DNA from: Streptomyces sp. GQFP
GTDB lineage: Bacteria; Actinomycetota; Actinomycetes; Streptomycetales; Streptomycetaceae
DNA length: 64,000 nucleotides
NCBI RefSeq assembly: GCF_021545335.1
Contig: NZ_CP089312.1
Span: forward strand, 1 to 64,000
Reading direction: 5' to 3'
The translations under genes and the position numbers were made by a program. How positions within the stretch are numbered: the stretch's first letter is position 1; each line of letters starts with the position of its first letter. Below are positions 17,960 through 26,587 of this stretch, piece by piece. Below the pieces are notes generated by a model. That model worked only from the letters and a program-made list of their open reading frames with translations. It had not been told where the DNA came from and did not search any database.

Positions 17960-18655
17960 ATGGCGTTCGTTCTCATCCATGGGGCAAGCTTTGGCGCGAA
18001 CTGTTGGGACGAACTGATCCCCCATCTCCGTGCGGAAGCATTGGCGGTCGACCTTCCGGGGCGCGGGAGCAGGGCCGGAGCCGACCTGGGCACGGTCACT
18101 CTCGCGGACTGCGCCGACACGGTTCGCGAAGACGTCGAAGCGAAGGATCTGTGCGACGTGGTGCTGGTCGGTCACTCCTTCGCGGGCGTCACGATTCCGC
18201 GTGTCCTGGACCTCATCCTTGACCGGATCCGCCACGTCGTCCTCGTGTCGGCCGTGGTGCCGGCGGACAGATCCCGGGTACTTGACCAGATCGATCCCGG
18301 AGTGCGGGGTCTGGTGGAGCAGTCCATCGCCGGCGGCGTCTACCACCAGACCCGCGAGGGCGCCGCCGCGATGCTGTGCAACGACATGGACGAGGCGACC
18401 GCCGCGTCCACCCTGGACCGGCTCGCTGACGACTCGGCCGCCCTCCTCAGCGAGGCCGTGGACTTGAGCGGCTACAGACGCGATGTCCCCCGGACGTACG
18501 TGCACCTCACGCGTGACCAGTGCTACGTCGAGGAACTCCAGCAGCGATCCATCGCACTGCTTCAGCCCGACGTCATCGATCTCGACACCGGCCACATGGC
18601 CATGATCAGTGCGCCCGAAAAGCTTGCCGCCGTCCTCAACGCGATCCACGGCTGA
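17960..18655 (+). CDS. Alpha/beta hydrolase
   Basis: This 231-aa alpha/beta hydrolase has HG(A) in LIHGASFG for the oxyanion hole and the nucleophile elbow GHSFAG near residues 74-79. The acid is probably an Asp in TRDQCYVEEL, and the catalytic His lies in DTGHMAMI near the C-terminus. The compact cap resembles esterases of the methyl-esterase/hydroxynitrile lyase type. ATG 17960 follows GACGAGGAGG. No operon partner is evident. The substrate is unknown. Confidence 0.9.
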   Translation: MAFVLIHGASFGANCWDELIPHLRAEALAVDLPGRGSRAGADLGTVTLADCADTVREDVEAKDLCDVVLVGHSFAGVTIPRVLDLILDRIRHVVLVSAVVPADRSRVLDQIDPGVRGLVEQSIAGGVYHQTREGAAAMLCNDMDEATAASTLDRLADDSAALLSEAVDLSGYRRDVPRTYVHLTRDQCYVEELQQRSIALLQPDVIDLDTGHMAMISAPEKLAAVLNAIHG

Positions 18656-18730
18656 TCGAGTCAGCGTCAGCCAGCGGGGGGCGAGGAAGTGTCCGCGGCC
18701 GGGAGACAGTCGCCAAGAGCGAGGGCGCCC

Positions 18731-18942
18731 ATGGTGCACTACCGAGGCACGATCGACCATGCCAAGGTGCGCGAGAAGCTGGGCGGCGACCGACGTGCCC
18801 GTCTACGCGGACGTGTGGGTCGACGGGTAGGAACACGTCGTCCAGGGCCCACGGCTACCACGGTGATCACCGCTTGGTGGCACTCGGCCAGGTACGGATG
18901 GCGAACTCATCTGCCTCACCCGCCGCCGCGTCGACGTCCTGA
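18731..18942 (+). pseudogene. Possible decayed small gene
   Basis: Three short plausible protein pieces lie in three different frames: MVHYRGTIDHAKVREKLGG, then TDVPVYADVWVDG, then HGYHGDHRLVALGQVRM. They could be one small protein broken by two frameshifts. No family is recognised, and chance is not excluded. Confidence 0.28.
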
Positions 18943-20157
18943 TCAGTCGAAGAGGGAGAGGTCGACAGACTCCGCGAGGGCGGCATAGCCCGCGTCACTT
19001 CCGTGGAGGTTGTCACCCATGTGCAGGTCGCTGCGGATGCGGCTGGGATCGGCGGGGTCACGCCAGACGGCGTCGAAGTCGAGTACGCCGTCGAAGGCGC
19101 CGCTCGTGCGGATCCATGCGTTGACCTGCTCGCGCGCCTTGTCACCCTGGGCTGTGTACATTTCCGAGCCGCCGTAGGGAGCGATGGTCGCGGCATGGAC
19201 CTTCACGCCGTGCGCGCGGGCTCGAGCCGCCAGCTGGAGGTGGGCTGCGATGACGTCGTCGACGTCGACGGGTGAGCCGGGGAACATCGAGAGGGATCCG
19301 GCGGTGTCCTCGGTGCGTGGGGCGAAGGAGAAGATGAGGTCGTTGCCCACGGCGATCACCACATGGCTGAGGCCGGGCGTGGCGAGGATGTCGCGATCGA
19401 AGCGGGCGAGGGCGGCGGTGCCGATGCCGTCGGTGAGCATGCGGTTGCCGCTGATGCCCTGGCTGACCACACAGAGGGCCTGTCCGCCGCGGGCTGCCAG
19501 ACGTTCGGCGAGCCTGTCCGTCCAACGTCGATCGGTGCCGGGGGTGGAACCCACTCCATCGACGCGAGAGTCGCCGATTACGGCGATGGCCCGGGTCGGT
19601 GTCTCAGGCTGCACTTCCACGGCCGTGATCAGGGCTTGTGCCGGCAAGGGGGCGGCGTCCGCGGGCAGCGAGATGAGGGCGCTCGCGTCGCCGGGGATGA
19701 GCCAGCCGAGCGTGTGGAAGGTCCCGTGGCAGGTCGCGGTGTCGACTCGGCCGGGCAGGTAAAGGCTGATGGTCAGCCGAGACAGCGCGGCGGTCCGCAG
19801 ATCGATGGGGTCACTGAGGATCGGCGCACCCGCTGGCACGGTGGCGGTCGGCCGGCCGCTGAAGGTCACCGCGTGATCGCTTCCGTGCTGGACTCCGTCG
19901 TCGGTGTCCGTGATGGCGACACGGGCGGCGCCGATGGTCAGCGGTGCGCTTCCGTACTCGTTGCTGATGCGGATGCGGATGCGGTGTCCGCCGCCTGTGA
20001 TGCGGACGATTTGCCGCAGCGTCGCGTTCTCGAAGGGCTCGATGCAGCTGACGGAGTTGTCCGGTGCCTGCGGGGAGGCGCCCCATGTGCGAACCCACGC
20101 AACTGTGAGCGGGGCCGAACCTTCGCAGCTGGAGGGGGTGTTGATGGCGCTGTTCAC
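18943..20157 (-). CDS. SGNH/GDSL-type hydrolase
   Basis: This 404-aa esterase/lipase-like protein has the SGNH blocks. IAVIGDSRVDGVG near residue 195 carries the nucleophile Ser; QGISGNRM carries the Gly; IAVGNDL the Asn; and SDLHMGDNLHGSDAGY near the C-terminus carries the Asp-His pair. An N-terminal beta-rich domain of about 150 residues precedes the catalytic part, as in many actinobacterial members. No clear signal peptide is seen at this start, although most relatives are secreted. An in-frame longer start with a signal is not visible upstream. Confidence 0.85.
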   Translation of the reverse strand: MNSAINTPSSCEGSAPLTVAWVRTWGASPQAPDNSVSCIEPFENATLRQIVRITGGGHRIRIRISNEYGSAPLTIGAARVAITDTDDGVQHGSDHAVTFSGRPTATVPAGAPILSDPIDLRTAALSRLTISLYLPGRVDTATCHGTFHTLGWLIPGDASALISLPADAAPLPAQALITAVEVQPETPTRAIAVIGDSRVDGVGSTPGTDRRWTDRLAERLAARGGQALCVVSQGISGNRMLTDGIGTAALARFDRDILATPGLSHVVIAVGNDLIFSFAPRTEDTAGSLSMFPGSPVDVDDVIAAHLQLAARARAHGVKVHAATIAPYGGSEMYTAQGDKAREQVNAWIRTSGAFDGVLDFDAVWRDPADPSRIRSDLHMGDNLHGSDAGYAALAESVDLSLFD

Positions 20158-20373
20158 GGTCGTTGCCTTTCGGCTGTCGGGTATGACGGCGGTGCTTGAG
20201 GGTGTTGGTGCTCGACGAGTCCGATGTCAGGCGGCCTTGCGTGACGCGGTGGAGGGGCCTGGGCGTCGTTCGCGGTCTTGCGCTTCCAGGCCGATACTCC
20301 GGCCCAAGAGAGGTCGATCCGCAGCGGGGAACGGCGCCGCGTCCGGAACGGGGTCGGGGAGCCGCCGTTCGTT

Positions 20374-21897
20374 CTAGCTCTGCGGCGCGCCGAACCACTG
20401 GGCAGCCGCCTGCTCGAACGCGTCGCGATCCGGGGCGGGCTCGCTCGCCCAGGCCACGACGCCGTCGGGCCGAATCAGCGCGGCACCCAGCCCGAGGTCG
20501 TTGCGCGCAGGGCCGGCCGCGTAGTGGATCCGGCCTTCCCACCCCTTCGCCGCGACCTGCAGTGCACGGTCGGTGCTGAAGTCGAGCACGACTCCCTGCC
20601 CCTGGCGCAGCAGTTCGCCGAGGCGAGTGCCGTCCTCGAAGCGGAAGTCCGGGGCGGTGCGGCCGACGAGGGGCTGTTCGCTACCCAGGTCGTAGCGGTT
20701 GAACAGCCCCGACGTCTTTCGGTACACGTGGGTCGTTCCGTCGGTAGTGCTCATCAGATCGTGGACGAGTTGACGCAGCGCGGGGGCGTTGGGGCCCGGC
20801 TTCATGGTCGCGACCTGGGCGCGAGACCAATCGAGGACGGCGGCGCCGACGGGGTGCCGCTCGGTGGTGTAGGTGTCGAGCAGACCCTCGGGAGCGGTGC
20901 CACGCACGGTGGCGGCGAGCTTCCAGCCGAGGTTAACGGCGTCGCCAATGCCGAGGTTGAGGCCCTGGCCGCCCAGGGGCGAGTGGATGTGTGCTGCGTC
21001 GCCCGCCAGCAGCACCCGGCCCTCGCGATACGTCGTCGTCTGCATCGCGCGGTCGGTGAAGCTGGATGCGAGATGGACCTCGCTCAGCGTCACGTCGGTG
21101 CCGCTGACGCGGCGCAGGACCGTCTGGAGGTGTTCACGGGCCAGCGGCTGGGAGCGGTCGAAGGTGCCGCCGTCGAAGTCCATCATGCCCAGGTGCCCTT
21201 CGAGGGGCGTACGCAGATACATGCCGGTCGGCGTCAGGTTGAACCCGAGCGGCAGCTGCTCGGGATCGGCGAAGGTGACCTTGGCGGCGTAGCCGGTGAA
21301 CAGCGGCTCGGTGCCCACGAATTCGATGCCGGCGAGCTGACGTACGACGCTGCGCCCGCCGTCGCAGCCCACCAGCCAGCGCCCCTGGTACTCCTGACCG
21401 CCTGCCGTGACGAGGACAGATTCGGTGTCCTGCGCCACGGCCGTGACCGGAGCATTCCGGATGATCTCGGCTCCGAGCGCGGTGGCCCGCTCCGACAGCA
21501 CCGCTCCGATCGCTTCCAGGCTCGTCATGAACCCCTCCGTCGCCGGGCTGGGCAGCCGGGACGGGAGGGTGGCTGTGTCGACGTCAGCCGCGTCGAGTGT
21601 CATGCCCGCGAAAAGACTCAGCTCACGAGGGTCGGGCGCCTCGACCGCTTCCGGATCCGCGCCCACCTTCGCCAGGTCGACTCCCGAAGCCTGCGCCATC
21701 GCTTCCAGGAGGCCGCGGCGGTAGAACGTCTCGGCCGACGCGGCGTTCAGGCCCCGCAGCCCGAGCGGTAACGCTTTCAGGGGCGAGGTGAGTTCCGGGT
21801 CCCGCTCAAGGACCAGAACCGAGCAGCCGGACAGGGCCAGCTCGCCGGCCAGGAACAGACCGACCGGGCCGCCGCCCGCGATCACGACGTCATGCAT
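20374..21897 (-). CDS. FAD-dependent aromatic monooxygenase (group A)
   Basis: The enzyme hydroxylates aromatic substrates, using FAD and NAD(P)H. It shows GGGPVG (8-13) for FAD, the GCDGGRSVVR motif binding both FAD and NADPH, and GDAAHIHSPLGGQGLNLGIGD near residue 300. The C-terminal 100 residues form the thioredoxin-like domain seen in PgaE/RdmE-type and rifampicin-monooxygenase-like enzymes. A TetR gene lies 55 bp upstream on the same strand, so both probably form a self-regulated operon. Such pairs often act on antibiotics or plant-type aromatics; the substrate here is not shown. Confidence 0.9.
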   Translation of the reverse strand: MHDVVIAGGGPVGLFLAGELALSGCSVLVLERDPELTSPLKALPLGLRGLNAASAETFYRRGLLEAMAQASGVDLAKVGADPEAVEAPDPRELSLFAGMTLDAADVDTATLPSRLPSPATEGFMTSLEAIGAVLSERATALGAEIIRNAPVTAVAQDTESVLVTAGGQEYQGRWLVGCDGGRSVVRQLAGIEFVGTEPLFTGYAAKVTFADPEQLPLGFNLTPTGMYLRTPLEGHLGMMDFDGGTFDRSQPLAREHLQTVLRRVSGTDVTLSEVHLASSFTDRAMQTTTYREGRVLLAGDAAHIHSPLGGQGLNLGIGDAVNLGWKLAATVRGTAPEGLLDTYTTERHPVGAAVLDWSRAQVATMKPGPNAPALRQLVHDLMSTTDGTTHVYRKTSGLFNRYDLGSEQPLVGRTAPDFRFEDGTRLGELLRQGQGVVLDFSTDRALQVAAKGWEGRIHYAAGPARNDLGLGAALIRPDGVVAWASEPAPDRDAFEQAAAQWFGAPQS

Positions 21898-21952
21898 GCG
21901 AGGTGTCCTTTCGAGAAACGAACGATGGGGTCACCCAGCCAGATAGGCCGGG

Positions 21953-22651
21953 TCAGCGCAGACGGGTGAGGCCGTCGAGGATGACGGCGATGCCGGTGAG
22001 GAACTGCTCGCGGTCGTCGTGCTCTCTCATCTGGCCGACGATGGCGTGCATGAACGGGTACGCCTCCGGGTCGAGCCCCTGCCATGCAGTCGACGCCGCG
22101 TCGAAGAACTCGTCGCGATCCCCGCTGGGGTCGATCCCTGAGGTGTCCCCCTCGATGCGGGCGTTTTGGCTGACGGCTCCGAGGATGTAGTGCACGAGCG
22201 TCGAAGCCGCGTCGAACCAGGAGGCTCGCGGCACACCCAGGGCGCCCACCTGCCCGCCGATCCGCTCGAAGATCCCCACCGTCACCGGGCCGACCGGATT
22301 CCGGACGATCTGGAGGGTCAGCCGCGTAGCGAGCCACTGATGTGCGGCGATCGCGTCGAACAGGGCCAGCGCGACGACACGGATCTCGTCCCCGGGTGTG
22401 GCCGCGGTCCCGGCGGGCCGGGTCGCCAGCGCCGCACCGATCACGGTTTCCGTCGCCGTGTCGAGCAGCTCGTCACGGGTGCCCACGTGGTAGTAGATCG
22501 CCCCGGAACCGGTGGCCAGCCGTTCGGTCAGCGCCCGGATGGTCAGCGCGCTCTCGCCGCCCGCATCGAGCATCTCGACCGCAGTGCCGATGATCTGCTC
22601 CCGGGAGAGCACCTGGTTGCGCCGCTGTGGCCGGCGTGCTCGCGTCGTCAC
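21953..22651 (-). CDS. TetR-family regulator
   Basis: This 232-aa repressor has an N-terminal HTH (SREQIIGTAVEML, then GSGAIYYHVGTRDELL) and a TetR_C-type ligand domain. It precedes the monooxygenase gene and likely represses both. I chose GTG 22651 (VTTRARRPQ). ATG 22669 is an alternative that would overlap the operator repeats. The open frame extends much further upstream, but that part overlaps a gene remnant and is not part of the family. Confidence 0.88.
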   Translation of the reverse strand: MTTRARRPQRRNQVLSREQIIGTAVEMLDAGGESALTIRALTERLATGSGAIYYHVGTRDELLDTATETVIGAALATRPAGTAATPGDEIRVVALALFDAIAAHQWLATRLTLQIVRNPVGPVTVGIFERIGGQVGALGVPRASWFDAASTLVHYILGAVSQNARIEGDTSGIDPSGDRDEFFDAASTAWQGLDPEAYPFMHAIVGQMREHDDREQFLTGIAVILDGLTRLR

Positions 22652-22668
22652 GCCTCGATGTTGCCACA

Positions 22669-22730
22669 TTTGGTACAGCGATCCAAATTGGTGCGCCGTA
22701 CCAAAGTGGCGCACGGCCCCACTTTGGAAC
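22669..22730. promoter_or_regulatory. Operator repeats upstream of the TetR gene
   Basis: TTTGGTAC (22669-22676) and GTACCAAA (22698-22705) form an inverted repeat. The palindrome CCAAATTGG (22683-22691) lies between them, and TTTGGAAC (22723-22730) follows. They overlap the likely promoter of the TetR-monooxygenase operon. I infer autoregulation by the TetR protein. Confidence 0.6.
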
Positions 22731-22799
22731 AGTGCACCAGCGCGTTGGTCTGCCGACTCCGGCCGCGAGAGCAAAGAGGCGACGAAATTCCGCGCCGTC

Positions 22800-23395
22800 G
22801 TTTTCTTGGGGGCAGCAGCCGCGCCGCGTCCAGCACGTCGGCGAGCCGGTGCTGAACCGCATCGGCGTAGCGGACGGAGTTGGTCAACACCGCGCACACC
22901 CAGCCGGTCGGCCAGGCCGGTCGTCCGCACGGCCAGGCGCAGGGACCCGAGCCCGGCGCCTTCCCGCCCCAGCCACACCACCTCCAGCCGCAAGGACGCC
23001 CCGGCCGGCTCCCGCCACGGATGAAGCAGCTATTCGGCGAGGTCCGCCCGCCCGGCCGACAGGGCCCGTACGGGCTCGCGGGCCGGACCGAGCATCACCA
23101 CCAGACCGCGGTCGGCGCACGCGTGCAGCACCGGCCAGGACCACCGGCGCCTCGGCGTGCGCGCGGACACCGGGCGACCTCGCCCACCGGGCCGCGCGAA
23201 GCGGACCCGTAGCGCCGACTCCACCACGTGTGCGCCGCCGCGCACGGGTGTACGGGCCCGGTCCCGGCGCGGGGCCGGCGGATCGACGGACGACGCCGGC
23301 GACGGCGTCCCCCGCTCCGCAGGCAGGGAGGCGCCATAACGGGCCGAGTAGCCGGACGCGGTGTGCACTGACGTCCAGCCGTCGAGACGGTTCGC
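22800..23395 (-). pseudogene. N-terminal remnant of a DnaE-type DNA polymerase III alpha gene
   Basis: Pieces in several frames match the PHP-domain region of a second actinobacterial DnaE. They are SVHTASGYSARYGAS near 23340-23390, HACADRGLVVMLGP followed by EPVRALSAGRADLAE near 23030-23130, LRLEVVWLGREGAGLGSLRL near 22930-22990, and TNSVRYADAVQHRLADVLDA near 22830-22890. At least three frameshifts separate them, and the catalytic polymerase part is absent. It is a dead fragment, probably from a former ImuB-DnaE2-like locus. Confidence 0.55.
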
Positions 23396-23612
23396 GGCAG
23401 GCCGTGGATGTTGACGCTGGCTGACGAATGCCCCGAGTCGACCTCCAGAGCTGCCGCAACTTGTCGAGACAGGTGACACCTGGTCTTGGTGGTTGACACC
23501 CAGGGGACTTCGACAGGATCAAGACGGTTCACGCAACCGCCGCGCCATGAGAGACGGCGGCATCCCGCCGCCCTGCGAACCCGCCACCACCCTCCGTCCC
23601 ACTTGCTTAACC

Positions 23613-23627
23613 TATCGATTTTCGATA
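23613..23627. promoter_or_regulatory. Perfect inverted repeat before the DUF2975-HTH pair
   Basis: TATCGA and TCGATA are separated by three T in a locally AT-rich spot, 34 bp before the GTG start. The repeat is a good candidate operator for the small HTH protein of the same operon. Confidence 0.55.
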
Positions 23628-23660
23628 GATTCCCATCGCCATTCGATGGAAGGACGGGCC

Positions 23661-24152
23661 GTGGGAAAGCTGACAGTGCGTGCGCTGCGCGCCGTGCTCG
23701 TGGTGGTGCTCGCCGGCACCGTGTTCGTACAGGCATTGATGGTGTGGGTGTTGGTCAGCGGGAGCGACCCGGAGGACGGGTCGCTCCCGCTGACCGCGCT
23801 GCGCGTGATCACGATCCTGGGCATGGTGTCGGTCCAGGTCGCCCTGGTCTGTGTATGGCGGCTGGTGGCGATGGTGCGACGCGGAACCGTGTTCTCCCAC
23901 GCCGCCTTCCGCTACGTGGACGGCGTGATCGGCGCGATCGTGGCGGCTGCCCTCGTGTGGTTCACGGTCACGGCCGTCAACGCGCCGGGCCAACGGGACG
24001 ACCCGGGTGTCACCGTCATCATGGCCGGGGTCGGCCTGGCCATCCTGGGGGTCGCGCTCATCGTGCTCGTACTGCGGATGCTGCTCGCCCAGGCCGTCGC
24101 GCGCGACGTCGAAGCGGCACAGATGCAGGCCGAGCTGGACGAGGTGATCTGA
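23661..24152 (+). CDS. DUF2975 integral membrane protein
   Basis: This 163-aa protein has four predicted membrane segments: VLVVVLAGTVFVQALMVWVL, VITILGMVSVQVALVCVW, VIGAIVAAALVWFTVTAV and VTVIMAGVGLAILGVALIVL. RRGTVFSHAAFRYVD between segments two and three is the usual DUF2975 signature. I chose GTG 23661, which has GGAAGGA seven bases upstream. The stop overlaps the start of an XRE-type gene, the standard partner of this family. The pair may sense the membrane state; the function is unknown. Confidence 0.8.
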   Translation: MGKLTVRALRAVLVVVLAGTVFVQALMVWVLVSGSDPEDGSLPLTALRVITILGMVSVQVALVCVWRLVAMVRRGTVFSHAAFRYVDGVIGAIVAAALVWFTVTAVNAPGQRDDPGVTVIMAGVGLAILGVALIVLVLRMLLAQAVARDVEAAQMQAELDEVI

Positions 24153-24373
24153 TGCCGATCACCGTCGACATCGACGTGATGCTGGCCAGGCGGAAGATGT
24201 CCGTGGGCGAACTCGCGGACCGCGTGGGGATCACACCCGCCAACCTGGCGGTACTCAAGAACGGCCGCGCCAAGGCGGTGCGCTTCACGACGCTCGCCGC
24301 GCTCTGCGAGGTGCTCAAGTGCCAGCCGGGCGACCTGCTGCGCTGGGAGGCCGAGGACGCCGCCGCCGGATGA
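24152..24373 (+). CDS. Small XRE/Cro-type HTH regulator (YozG-like)
   Basis: This 73-aa protein is almost entirely one HTH domain: MLARRKMSVGELADRVGITP, then NLAVLKNGRAKAVRF, then CQPGDLLRW, the typical end of this family. It starts at ATG 24152, which shares its A with the DUF2975 stop codon, so translation is coupled. It likely binds the TATCGA-type palindrome upstream of the pair. Confidence 0.85.
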   Translation: MPITVDIDVMLARRKMSVGELADRVGITPANLAVLKNGRAKAVRFTTLAALCEVLKCQPGDLLRWEAEDAAAG

Positions 24374-24661
24374 CGCGCCCTTCCAAGATCATGGACTCTT
24401 CGACGCCCCGCGATCCGCGTGGACGACCGTGCCTGCCGACGCGTCATCGCCGATCCCGCCCGCCTTTGACCAATCCCGCGAGCATCCCGGAGCTGGTGGC
24501 GTCCCCGGTTCGGGTCCCGGATCCGCCAACCACCGTGCACAGGTCTCGCCAGCCGCGATGAACAGAAGTGCCGTGACCTGCAAGGACTCCATGGGCGAAC
24601 CGCCCGGCACACTGCTGCTCACGGCCATCGCCACGTTCTTTCAAGTACGGGTGGCGCAGGA

Positions 24662-24742
24662 TCAGTTCGATGTCTGCGTCGGCTCGATCAACTCCCAGCG
24701 GGCATCGGGCAGATCGCCCGGGCAAGCGCTTCGTTCGCCCAT
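24662..24742 (-). pseudogene. N-terminal stub of an IS5-type transposase
   Basis: A 26-residue frame contains DLPDARWELIEPT, the typical beginning of IS5-family transposases. It ends at a stop, and no other part of the element or inverted repeat is visible. The region 24374-24661 shows nothing recognisable. Confidence 0.4.
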
Positions 24743-25130
24743 GACCTCGGCGTACCGCCCGCAGGCGAGTGCGCCCGGGCGCACGTGCGCGGTGGTGGAA
24801 GCGTCTCGCGGAATCAGGCGTACGGGAATGAGACAGGCGTAAGCCAGCTCTCGACCCGGGTGACAGATCACCCGACTCTCATGAAGTCGCTGAAGTGATC
24901 CCCGGCGGGCCATGGCCTGGTCGTGTGGCTGATGGTGACGGCCCGGCTCCTGCTCGGTATGGCCCGGCCTGTGGTGAACGGCGTCGGCCGGAAGCCGGCC
25001 TGCGGGCCGGGTTCTGTTCTCCGGTGTGCCGCTCCAGCCGCAACCGTCGGCCTTCCCCGCAGTCTTGGTCTCGACGCTGGTCGCCCCGCCGACCAGACGA
25101 TCGACGGGGCGAAGCAGTCAGTGGCGCGGC
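24743..25130. other. Intergenic stretch without a recognisable gene
   Basis: I see no convincing gene here. A short GC-rich match to the conserved 3' end of RNase P RNA was considered and dropped because the rest of that RNA is absent. Confidence 0.5.
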
Positions 25131-25538
25131 TCAGCAGTGGTCGGTGTAGGTCCTGTACCAGGCGCCCCATGTGTTCGTCGCGTAGTCGAGATAGCTGCAA
25201 TAGAACGTGTCGTTTGCCGTTATGACCTTGATGGATTTGCCGGCACTGTTCTCGAAGGCGTCGAAAATGGCGTACGCATGGCCGTTGCCCGGCATCTCCT
25301 TCCAGCCTCCCGCACCGGCCCAGGTATGCCAGATGCTGCCGGAGGGTGCCACTCCGAAGCATTCGTCCGGCCCATAGATCCAGTCGACGAAACGCGCTCC
25401 GGTCTCGTTGAATTCTCCGGTGTAGCCGAAACAGGTCGCGGGGTCCGCGGAAGCGGGCGAGGCAGACACACCCACCACGCCGAAGGCCGCAAGCGAAACC
25501 GCGGCGGCAGCGGTCGACAGACGTAAACGCAACGTCAT
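25131..25538 (-). CDS. Small secreted protein
   Basis: This 135-aa protein has a Sec signal peptide: a basic start (MTLRLRLS), a hydrophobic core (TAAAAVSLAAFGVVGV) and the cleavage site ASA-DP near residue 32. The mature part has three Cys and many Trp/Tyr residues, with ATCFGYTGEFNETGARFVDW and a C-terminal TFYCSYLDYATNTWGAW. It resembles small extracellular proteins of streptomycetes, but I do not recognise a named family. ATG 25538 follows GGGAGAG. Confidence 0.7.
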   Translation of the reverse strand: MTLRLRLSTAAAAVSLAAFGVVGVSASPASADPATCFGYTGEFNETGARFVDWIYGPDECFGVAPSGSIWHTWAGAGGWKEMPGNGHAYAIFDAFENSAGKSIKVITANDTFYCSYLDYATNTWGAWYRTYTDHC

Positions 25539-25629
25539 GAACACTCTCCCTTTGCTCGAGTCGGCCGAACCGGCGCAGACAACAGCCGTCAGCCGATGAC
25601 CAGCCAGAACCGGCTCTCCGTACCTCCTG

Positions 25630-25941
25630 TCATGGGCACGGTAGGTTGCAAGCCCCGTCGGGACAACAACACGTACATGAACACGCGGATACCCCAACTG
25701 CCCCTCCGCAGGCCGTAGTTGTGAAGACGTGGGCGCCGGAAAAGGCGACTGCGGCGTGGGAGGCCGGCAGCCGTCCGGCTGCCTCCGTCGCCGCATGCTC
25801 CCAACGGAACGGGCGGCACGATCTGTCGGCAGTGGAGACGTGGTCCAGGGAGCCCAGCTCGATGCCGACCGCGTCGAGGACGCGCTCCGCCGCCTCGTAG
25901 TCGTCGCCCCGGTCCCCCGCCCACTCCGCGCGAACCATCAT
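25630..25941 (-). CDS. Possible small Cys-rich protein
   Basis: The open frame has an acidic N-terminus (RGDDYEAAERVLDAVGIEL) and ends with a Cys cluster (CSCTCCCPDGAC). No family is recognised, there is no strong ribosome site, and the neighbouring DNA is gene debris. It may be a chance frame. Confidence 0.25.
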   Translation of the reverse strand: MMVRAEWAGDRGDDYEAAERVLDAVGIELGSLDHVSTADRSCRPFRWEHAATEAAGRLPASHAAVAFSGAHVFTTTACGGAVGVSACSCTCCCPDGACNLPCP

Positions 25942-25945
25942 GCCC

Positions 25946-26095
25946 AGGTCACGCTACGTACGGAGCGGGACCAGGCCGCCCGGGACCAGAAGGCCAAGGA
26001 GCACGACGCACTCGTCGAATGCGCCGCGCTCGGAGACGGTGCCGGCGCGGCGGAGATCATGCGCAAGCACATCGACACCAGCCTAGGAGCGACAG
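25946..26095 (+). pseudogene. GntR-type regulator fragment (FCD domain end)
   Basis: The frame HDALVECAALGDGAGAAEIM followed by RKHIDTSLG is the typical C-terminal helix pair of FCD-domain GntR regulators. No HTH or start is present. It runs in frame into RraA-like sequence, so the two fragments are fused by deletion. Confidence 0.5.
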
Positions 26096-26424
26096 CGGTG
26101 TGGCGGCTCGGCCACGCCGACTCCGCCGACCTCGTCGACAAGTACGGCGACCAACTGCGCGTCTGTGACGTGCAGTTCACCTCGTACGGAGCTGTTCACT
26201 CCTTCGCCGGCCCGATACGCACCCTCTCCTGAGCCGTCCGCGACAGCGCCCTCCTCGCCGGCATGGACATCGGCATCCACGCCCTGGGCACCAACCCCCG
26301 CAAGAGCGCGAAGGCGGGCGCGGGCTCGGTCGACGAACCCGTGTCGTTCGGCGGAATCACCTTCACGACCCGGAAGATCCTGCACGCCGACCACGACGGA
26401 GTCGTCCTCCTGCCGACCACCTGA
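26096..26424 (+). pseudogene. RraA/demethylmenaquinone methyltransferase-like fragment
   Basis: The pieces SADLVDKYGDQLRVCDVQF and FAGPIRTLS, followed after an internal stop by [32 protein letters not shown] and [11 protein letters not shown], match the N- and C-terminal blocks of RraA-family proteins. The central substrate-binding part is deleted. The GntR end plus RraA remnant may derive from a former catabolic operon. Confidence 0.6.
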
Positions 26425-26587
26425 CTCCCGGCGGAGGCCGCGGCCGTCACCTCGGTCCGGGCCCCGCGCGCAGGGCGTCATGATGAGGCCCAGGAGTCGT
26501 GCGGTAGGGGGCCGCCAGTTCCCCTGGCGATACTCGCTGCCGGATGTCGGTGATCGGCTTTGTCGTTGGCGCGGAGCCGGCTACACG

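Noticed and set aside
24970..25020. A stretch resembling the 3' end of RNase P RNA (ACAGAACCCGGC on the minus strand)
   Set aside because: Only about a dozen bases match, and none of the remaining conserved RNA structure is present upstream.
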